Positions 25,793 through 30,133 of a stretch of 30,133 nt of DNA are shown one piece after another (position 1 is the first letter of the stretch; each line of letters starts with the position of its first letter). The notes under the pieces are model-generated. The model was not told the origin of the DNA, ran no database searches, and worked only from the letters and a program-made list of their open reading frames with translations. A program made the translations under genes and the position numbers. Origin of the DNA: JAAYYM01 sp964483155 (lineage in GTDB: Bacteria > Bacillota > Clostridia > Lachnospirales > Lachnospiraceae); the NCBI GenBank assembly GCA_964483155.1, contig CAZAAC010000032.1, positions 1 through 30,133 of the forward strand, given 5' to 3'.

Positions 25793-26317
25793 ATGGCAGA
25801 GGAAAAGAATAAAAAAGGAAGATTATTAGCATTACAGCAGTATATGTACCAATATACAGATGAAGATCATCCTGCAACAACCCAGGAGCTCATTGATGAG
25901 ATGGGAAAACTCGGCTACATTGCTAATCGTAAAACTTTTAAGGATGACATAGATATTCTAACAAAATTTGATATAGATATTGTTACTAACGTTTCTAGAG
26001 GCAACTCTTTTTTTATGGGAGAAAGGCGTTTTGAACTTCCGGAGATTAAGCTTTTGGTTGATGCGGTTTCATCTTCAAGATTCATTAGTACAGGAAAAAG
26101 CGATGCATTGATAAAAAAGATATCTTCAATGGCAAGCGTATATCAGCAGGAACAGATTGAACCAAGAATTTTAACTGCAGACAGGATAAAGACCGATAAT
26201 ACGTAGTTGTACTATGTCGTGGATAAATTAATAGAAGCAGTGCAAGAGAAAAAGAAGGTTCGGAATTTATTGAGAACTAAATACACGGAAAGAAGAATGA
26301 AAATATGGTTTGGTTGA
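25793..26317 (+). pseudogene. Truncated WYL-type transcriptional regulator
   Basis: The first 137 codons read as the N-terminal part of a WYL-family regulator: an HTH (GRLLALQQYMYQYTDEDHPA; ATTQELIDEMGKLGYIANRK) and a middle helical section ending ILTADRIKTDNT. A TAG at 26204 then stops it. Reading on in frame gives LYYVVDKLIEAVQEKKKV, exactly the join to a WYL domain, but then similarity stops and the frame ends at 26317 inside the next gene. The whole ligand-sensing WYL domain is missing. AGAGG lies 7 bases before ATG 25793, so the HTH part may still be made. A naturally short HTH-only repressor is the alternative; the in-frame continuation past the stop favours decay. Confidence 0.8.
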
Positions 26318-27588
26318 TAATAGGCATTGTAGTTGTTTTTATGATTGGAATATTGTTTTTTATTCTCAACAGGACACCAAGGATGAATACAGAGGTTGCA
26401 GAGATTGCAAAAGAATATCTTGAGAAGAGTACCTCCACGGGTAAATTGTCGATTAAGATCTCGGTGTTACCTGCCTTAAAGGAGAATGAAAAAAGTGGAC
26501 TGATTGAAGTTACAGACAAAAAACTATTGGCAAGAATTGATAATGTAGTACCTGGAATTGCAAATATAGCTGCAAATGCAGGTGTGGCACATCAAGCAAC
26601 CCAAGTGTTGAAAGCAGGAGGGAAAATTTATCGGGCGATTCTACCTCCGGGAGTAGTATTGTGTAAATCGAAAGAAATTGAAGGCGCAGTTAGAGGTTTT
26701 GGAAGAAATGCTAAAAACATAAATGCACAAGCAAATTTTTTGCCAGTGGATGGCGTAATGAGAAAAGCGGCGGCTCTTAATGTAGCAAATGCAGCGATGA
26801 ATGTTGCTTCAATGGTTGTAGGGCAATACTATATGAGTCAAATAACTACTGAATTGGAAGGAATCTCAGAGAGTATTTCTCAAATATCTGATTTCCAAGA
26901 GGCTGAATATAAAAGTCATGTTATGGCATTAGTTGCACAAGTTAATTTAATGGCAGAATTCAGCTGTGAAACGTTGGAAAATGATGAAATATGTAAAGAG
27001 GAGATTACAAAAATAACTATACTTGAAAAGGAAAGCTTGGAGTTATTGGGACAGGCAAGCATCATGATGGAAAAAATATCTTCTACAAATAACCTGGATT
27101 ATGTTAGTTATGAGAGAAAGGTGAAGGAAGCCGATTCCTGGTATAAATATCAACAAATTCTAATAGAGGTTTATCAACAAATAGAAGGATTGAAATTTAC
27201 TTTTCACAAGGGGATGATGTCTAGAAAACAGTGCTACGCGTTAGATTCATTATATGTAAATCAAATTGAACAGACAAAAGCAGCATTGTTAAAATGGCAT
27301 TCGATTTATACAGATAAATTTGAGATTAATATTTCTGCGGAGATGAGGAGGAGAAAAGGGTTGGATAAAGCATTGCATGCACTTCCAAGTTTATTTGATG
27401 AAGAACACAAATATAAAACTATTCACAAAAATGTAGTAGAGATGATAACTAAGCAGACAACAGTGGACACTTTCAAGCAAAACAAAGAAGAAAATGATTT
27501 TTTTCAAGAAGCTATCACGATTATTGCAAAAGAAGGAAAGGTATATTATTTACCAAACAAAATAGAGAATAGAGGAGGTAATACGTAA
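26305..27588 (+). CDS. Membrane-anchored helical protein, caspase partner candidate
   Basis: 427 residues, family not recognised. An N-terminal membrane helix (residues 2-21, VWLIIGIVVVFMIGILFFIL) is followed by a basic RTPRMN stop-transfer. A small mixed domain with KLSIKISVLPAL and RAILPPGVVLC leads to a second hydrophobic, Ala-rich stretch at ~156-177 (AALNVANAAMNVASMVVGQY). The rest is long helices with coiled-coil character (TTELEGISESISQI onward). The architecture recalls helical membrane-active proteins. The stop is 2 bases before the caspase gene, whose ribosome site AGGAGG lies inside this gene, so the two are an operon. A proteolytically released membrane effector, or a membrane dock for the protease, are both reasonable guesses; neither is shown. 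Confidence 0.82.
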   Translation: MVWLIIGIVVVFMIGILFFILNRTPRMNTEVAEIAKEYLEKSTSTGKLSIKISVLPALKENEKSGLIEVTDKKLLARIDNVVPGIANIAANAGVAHQATQVLKAGGKIYRAILPPGVVLCKSKEIEGAVRGFGRNAKNINAQANFLPVDGVMRKAAALNVANAAMNVASMVVGQYYMSQITTELEGISESISQISDFQEAEYKSHVMALVAQVNLMAEFSCETLENDEICKEEITKITILEKESLELLGQASIMMEKISSTNNLDYVSYERKVKEADSWYKYQQILIEVYQQIEGLKFTFHKGMMSRKQCYALDSLYVNQIEQTKAALLKWHSIYTDKFEINISAEMRRRKGLDKALHALPSLFDEEHKYKTIHKNVVEMITKQTTVDTFKQNKEENDFFQEAITIIAKEGKVYYLPNKIENRGGNT

Positions 27589-27590
27589 AA

Positions 27591-29072
27591 TTGAAAAAAG
27601 TGGCGGTTCTATTTGGAAATAATAACTATGATGTAAAAGGAATGTCTTTAGTTAGTGCTGCAAATGATGCTAACGATTTATCGACTAAATTAAAGGAATT
27701 AGATTTTGACGTTGATGTACATATAGATTACTCGCGAACTGATATGGGAAAAGCTTTAGCAGACTTTGAAAGGCAATTACCAGAATATCAAGTTGGATTA
27801 TTTTTTTTCGCCGGACATGGATTTCAGATAGATGGGAATAATTATCTGGCAAATGTTGATACTTCTTTTGAGGATGATTCAAGTATAAAACACACTGCGC
27901 TTCCGCTAGATGATGCAATTCATACATTAGAAAGTAGCTCGCTTAGTATTAAAATAATAATAATTGATGCATGTAGGCGGGCGGTGTCTGGCAATATGAG
28001 AGGAATGAACTCAGGATTTGCGCCTATATTTGCACCTAAAGGGACCATCATTGCGTTTGCTACTTCACCAGGGCAAACTGCAAAAGAAACAGATAACCAT
28101 GGATATTTTACATCTGCTATTCTGCAACACATAAGTACTAAAAATATTTCAATTGAAGAAATGTTTAAGAGAGTAAGAAATTCTGTATATATGATGTCTA
28201 GAGGAAATCAAGTAACATGGGAACATACATCACTTATGGGAGATTTTAAGTTCGGAGACATACCAATTAAAGTAAGTGAAGAAATCTATAGTAGATATGC
28301 GTATGCAGACAAGGACTATGAATGTGTTCCAAACAGTAAAGCATATACATGGATTACTGCAGCAAAGTCCTATAATTATAATAGTCAGAATCCTATCATT
28401 GAACAGATTAAGAGATACAAAAATGAGCTGATTAACGAGGATATTAGTGATTTGTTTGTGCTAGGAAGAAATCTTTATCAGGCATCAAACAATGCATTTT
28501 CTATATCTAATTATTTTGAAAATTTACACACAAATTTGTTGCAGTTGAATCTAAAAGTGGCGACACATATATTGAATGGAATGGCATATGAAATCTATTT
28601 TGATAGTAATGGTAGAATAAGAAAGTTTTTTAAAACATTTAGTTTTAAACCGGTTTTAGCCGAATTGATGTCAAATGAATTTGAAACATGTAGAGATTTT
28701 ATTAGCAATAAATTGAAAGGATATCCTCAAAAGGTATTTTATATTCCAGGAGAAGCAACTCTTAATTTGGAAGTATATTTGCAAGCTTATACAGAAGAAG
28801 ATTTAGATCATAACATGTTATGCCCTTCAAAAATTATTATGGATGGTATTAATATTATGTATAATAGGTGTGGAAATGAGTTGTTTTCAGATGGGGTTTA
28901 CTTTTCTCTGATAGAAGGAAATATTAATGATTTTGTGGAACTAATTAGAGAAAAGACAGTTGCAACAAAGCGAGGCTTAAATGTTACATATATTGCAGAT
29001 GATGAATTTAATCCACAGACAGATGGAATATTATATCCAAAGGTTTTTCAGTTACTAAAATATTCAAATTAA
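27591..29072 (+). CDS. Caspase-like (peptidase C14) protease with unknown C-terminal domain
   Basis: 493 residues. The caspase p20-like domain fills ~1-225. It opens KKVAVLFGNNNYD and has the catalytic His in FFFAGHG (H76) and the catalytic Cys in IIIIDACRR (C128). TIIAFATSPGQTAKE and GYFTSAILQHI follow, as in bacterial C14 proteases; the His/Cys dyad is intact. Residues ~226-493 are an extra domain I do not recognise, mixed alpha/beta, with no NACHT, TPR, or WD signature; it may sense a trigger or bind the partner. The start is TTG, 12 bases after AGGAGG. Bacterial caspases act in several anti-phage suicide systems. The partner gene directly upstream is membrane-anchored. Regulation may have come from the broken WYL gene. 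Confidence 0.92.
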   Translation: MKKVAVLFGNNNYDVKGMSLVSAANDANDLSTKLKELDFDVDVHIDYSRTDMGKALADFERQLPEYQVGLFFFAGHGFQIDGNNYLANVDTSFEDDSSIKHTALPLDDAIHTLESSSLSIKIIIIDACRRAVSGNMRGMNSGFAPIFAPKGTIIAFATSPGQTAKETDNHGYFTSAILQHISTKNISIEEMFKRVRNSVYMMSRGNQVTWEHTSLMGDFKFGDIPIKVSEEIYSRYAYADKDYECVPNSKAYTWITAAKSYNYNSQNPIIEQIKRYKNELINEDISDLFVLGRNLYQASNNAFSISNYFENLHTNLLQLNLKVATHILNGMAYEIYFDSNGRIRKFFKTFSFKPVLAELMSNEFETCRDFISNKLKGYPQKVFYIPGEATLNLEVYLQAYTEEDLDHNMLCPSKIIMDGINIMYNRCGNELFSDGVYFSLIEGNINDFVELIREKTVATKRGLNVTYIADDEFNPQTDGILYPKVFQLLKYSN

Positions 29073-29107
29073 TTTTTTAGAGTTGAAAAAAGAAGATAAG
29101 GGAAAAC

Positions 29108-29130
29108 AATATTCAATAATACGGAATATT
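29108..29130. repeat. Short inverted repeat after the caspase gene
   Basis: AATATTC (29108-29114) and GAATATT (29124-29130) form a 7-bp stem without a T-run. A second one, AAATTCC with GGAATTT, lies near 29154-29179 before AAATTTT and may be a weak terminator. AT-rich DNA makes both easy to get by chance. Confidence 0.4.
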
Positions 29131-29213
29131 ATATCAAAAACTATGTGTAAGAGTAAATTCCACTTGATATGGGGAATTTAAATTTTCACTTTACGGCGGG
29201 TTATAAAATTTGA

Positions 29214-29250
29214 TTGAAATAATGGTATAATTATGGTATTATATGACCAT
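29214..29250 (+). promoter_or_regulatory. Promoter and operator-like repeats of the toxin-antitoxin pair
   Basis: TTGAAA (29214-29219), 17-base spacer, TATTAT (29237-29242). ATGGTAT occurs twice, 11 bases apart (29222 and 29233), and ATGGT (29233-29237) is mirrored by ACCAT (29246-29250). Repeats over the -10 region fit autorepression by the antitoxin or its complex, as in Phd/YefM modules. Confidence 0.65.
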
Positions 29251-29266
29251 AAAGAGGGGTGATAAT

Positions 29267-29527
29267 ATGCCACAGATAATTCCGATTAAAGATTTAAAGA
29301 ATACTTCCGTGATTTCAGATTTATGCCATAGTACATCAGAGCCGGTTTATATTACAAAAAATGGTTATGGCGATATGGTTATTATGAGCATGGAGACCTT
29401 CGAGGGAGTATCTGCAACACTTAATATGTATCAGAGCTTAATGAATTCCGAACAACAGATTAAGGAAGGAAGAGTTCATGATGCTAGAGAATCACTTAAG
29501 TCAGTGAGGGAGAAATATGACCTATAA
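29267..29527 (+). CDS. Phd/YefM-type antitoxin
   Basis: 86 residues. The family pattern is clear: PIKDLKNTSVISDLCHSTSE, then PVYITKNGYGDMVIMSMETFEG. This is the DNA-binding N-terminal half, ending in a charged, probably disordered tail that wraps the toxin. The start at 29267 is preferred to an in-frame ATG at 29243, because AGAGGGG lies 8 bases upstream and the earlier ATG lies on the operator repeat. It overlaps the toxin gene by 11 bases, the usual coupling for antitoxin-first expression. Confidence 0.92.
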   Translation: MPQIIPIKDLKNTSVISDLCHSTSEPVYITKNGYGDMVIMSMETFEGVSATLNMYQSLMNSEQQIKEGRVHDARESLKSVREKYDL

Positions 29528-29846
29528 TATTATTTCCTCTGACGAGATGGATAAACTCCTTAATCACTGCATTGGATATCTCTTGGGTAAATTCAAGAGT
29601 GAGCAGGCGGCAGAGCATTTGTTAGATGGAGTATCTGAGATATATGACAAATTGGAAAGTAACCCTAACTTGTATAGGCTAAGTGAGGATCCTTTTATGA
29701 AGGCTTTGGATTATCATGAGGCCAAGGTTCCTGGAATGGACTATACGATTATTTACAAGGTTGTTGTTGATAATGTGTCCTATACAATTATTTTGAAGGT
29801 TGTAATGGCTTGTAGGTCGATTCAAGATAATATAAATCAGGGGTGA
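29517..29846 (+). CDS. RelE/ParE-family toxin
   Basis: 109 residues, the normal size. N-terminal helices EMDKLLNHCIGYLLGKFKSE and EHLLDGVSEIYDKLESNPN are followed by the beta-sheet core: VPGMDYTIIYKVVVDNVSYT, then ILKVVMACRSIQDNI. This is the RelE/ParE fold. Whether it cuts mRNA at the ribosome (RelE-like) or poisons gyrase (ParE-like) is not clear from sequence; the C-terminal basic residues typical of RelE are reduced to one Arg and one Lys. It is coupled to the antitoxin and followed by a terminator. Confidence 0.88.
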   Translation: MTYNIISSDEMDKLLNHCIGYLLGKFKSEQAAEHLLDGVSEIYDKLESNPNLYRLSEDPFMKALDYHEAKVPGMDYTIIYKVVVDNVSYTIILKVVMACRSIQDNINQG

Positions 29847-29904
29847 TTATCAGCACCCCAAGTAAGTATATTATAGAAGAAATGGGTTAATAATATATGT
29901 GTGA

Positions 29905-29942
29905 TAGACTGGAATTCTTTGAAGGGTTTCAGTCTATTTTTT
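29905..29942 (+). terminator. Intrinsic terminator after the toxin-antitoxin pair
   Basis: TAGACTGGAA (29905-29914) pairs with TTTCAGTCTA (29927-29936), one wobble, followed by TTTTTT. Confidence 0.88.
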
Positions 29943-29977
29943 AAATGGGCTTTTCATATGCTTTAAATGATGATATA

Positions 29978-30060
29978 ATATTCTAAAATGTTGATGATGA
30001 TTACATTTTGATATTCCAAAATGTTGATTAGATGCATTAATTGGAATAAATTTTGTTGAT
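29978..30060 (+). repeat. Three phased copies of an 18-base repeat
   Basis: ATATTCTAAAATGTTGAT (29978-29995), ATATTCCAAAATGTTGAT (30011-30028) and the weaker GAATAAATTTTGTTGAT (30044-30060). They end 33 and 32 bases apart, close to three helical turns, just before the last gene. The even phasing suggests binding sites on one face of the DNA. Confidence 0.7.
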
Positions 30061-30072
30061 TCGAGGTGCTTT

Positions 30073-30133
30073 ATGCTAAAAAGAAAAGCGACAGCTTTTA
30101 TTAAAAACTGGATTAGTACGAAGGATAAAAAAT
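30073..30133 (+). CDS. Start of a gene cut by the window end, possibly an AAA+/DUF4143-type ATPase
   Basis: The ATG follows GAGGTG (30063-30068, 4 bases before the start). Only 20 codons are visible: MLKRKATAFIKNWISTKDKK. This basic helical opening resembles the start of the ATPases that pair an AAA core with DUF4143 in Clostridia, where a P-loop should follow within ~20 residues. The window ends before any motif, so the call rests on the first residues alone. Confidence 0.5.
   Translation, partial: MLKRKATAFIKNWISTKDKK

Noticed and set aside
29978..30060. CRISPR array
   Set aside because: Only three imperfect 18-base copies with ~15-base spacers and no cas genes.
1..30133. tRNA gene or phage integrase marking an island attachment site
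   Set aside because: None was recognised by eye in either strand; the island boundary therefore rests on gene content and composition only.

Overview
The window looks like a chromosomal segment from a low-GC, Gram-positive anaerobe of the Clostridia, most likely Lachnospiraceae. The reasons are strong AGGAGG-type ribosome sites, an S-box (SAM-I) leader before metK, a DnaE1-type polymerase next to pfkA, a SleB/CwlJ-type cell-wall hydrolase, and several small proteins of the kind seen in that family. The family assignment is inference from gene content; no rRNA or other taxonomic marker is present.

Bases 1-15968 are ordinary core genome, all on the + strand: a truncated SAM riboswitch and terminator, metK, dnaE, pfkA, a SpoU/TrmH-family RNA methyltransferase overlapping proC, a secreted SH3-SH3-SleB hydrolase, an nfeD/SPFH membrane pair, argF, two small conserved hypotheticals, coaX, dusB, greA and lysS. 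Good sigma-A-like promoters are visible before pfkA, the hydrolase, nfeD and greA, and clear terminators follow metK and the hydrolase.

After lysS the character changes. Bases 15969-17795 are AT-rich and sparsely coding: a stable hairpin, a decayed coding fragment, an orphan membrane protein on the minus strand, and a small GC-richer block that looks like a mobile-element scar. Bases 17720-25487 hold a restriction-type defence operon behind a near-consensus promoter: a small HTH protein, a C5-cytosine methyltransferase carrying a second copy of the same HTH at its N-terminus, a MORC/MutL-like GHKL ATPase, a Z1-domain helicase-like ATPase, a PD-(D/E)XK (DUF4420-like) protein, and a two-domain endonuclease with an AspBHI-like N-terminus and an Mrr-like catalytic C-terminus. 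The methylase/MORC-ATPase/Z1/nuclease combination is a known comparative-genomics theme. The fused HTH pair and the modification-reader-like nuclease beside a methylase are its unusual points.

Bases 25628-29072 begin with a terminator and a promoter, followed by a WYL-type regulator broken by a nonsense codon just where its WYL domain should begin. Immediately behind it is a two-gene unit: a membrane-anchored helical protein with an internal hydrophobic segment, and a caspase-like (C14) protease with an intact His/Cys dyad and an unrecognised C-terminal half. This protease plus membrane-partner pair is the best candidate here for an undescribed, possibly cell-suicide-type, defence module.

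Bases 29214-29942 carry a Phd/YefM-RelE/ParE-like toxin-antitoxin pair with its own promoter, operator-like repeats and terminator. The window ends in the first 20 codons of another gene, preceded by three evenly spaced copies of an 18-base repeat.
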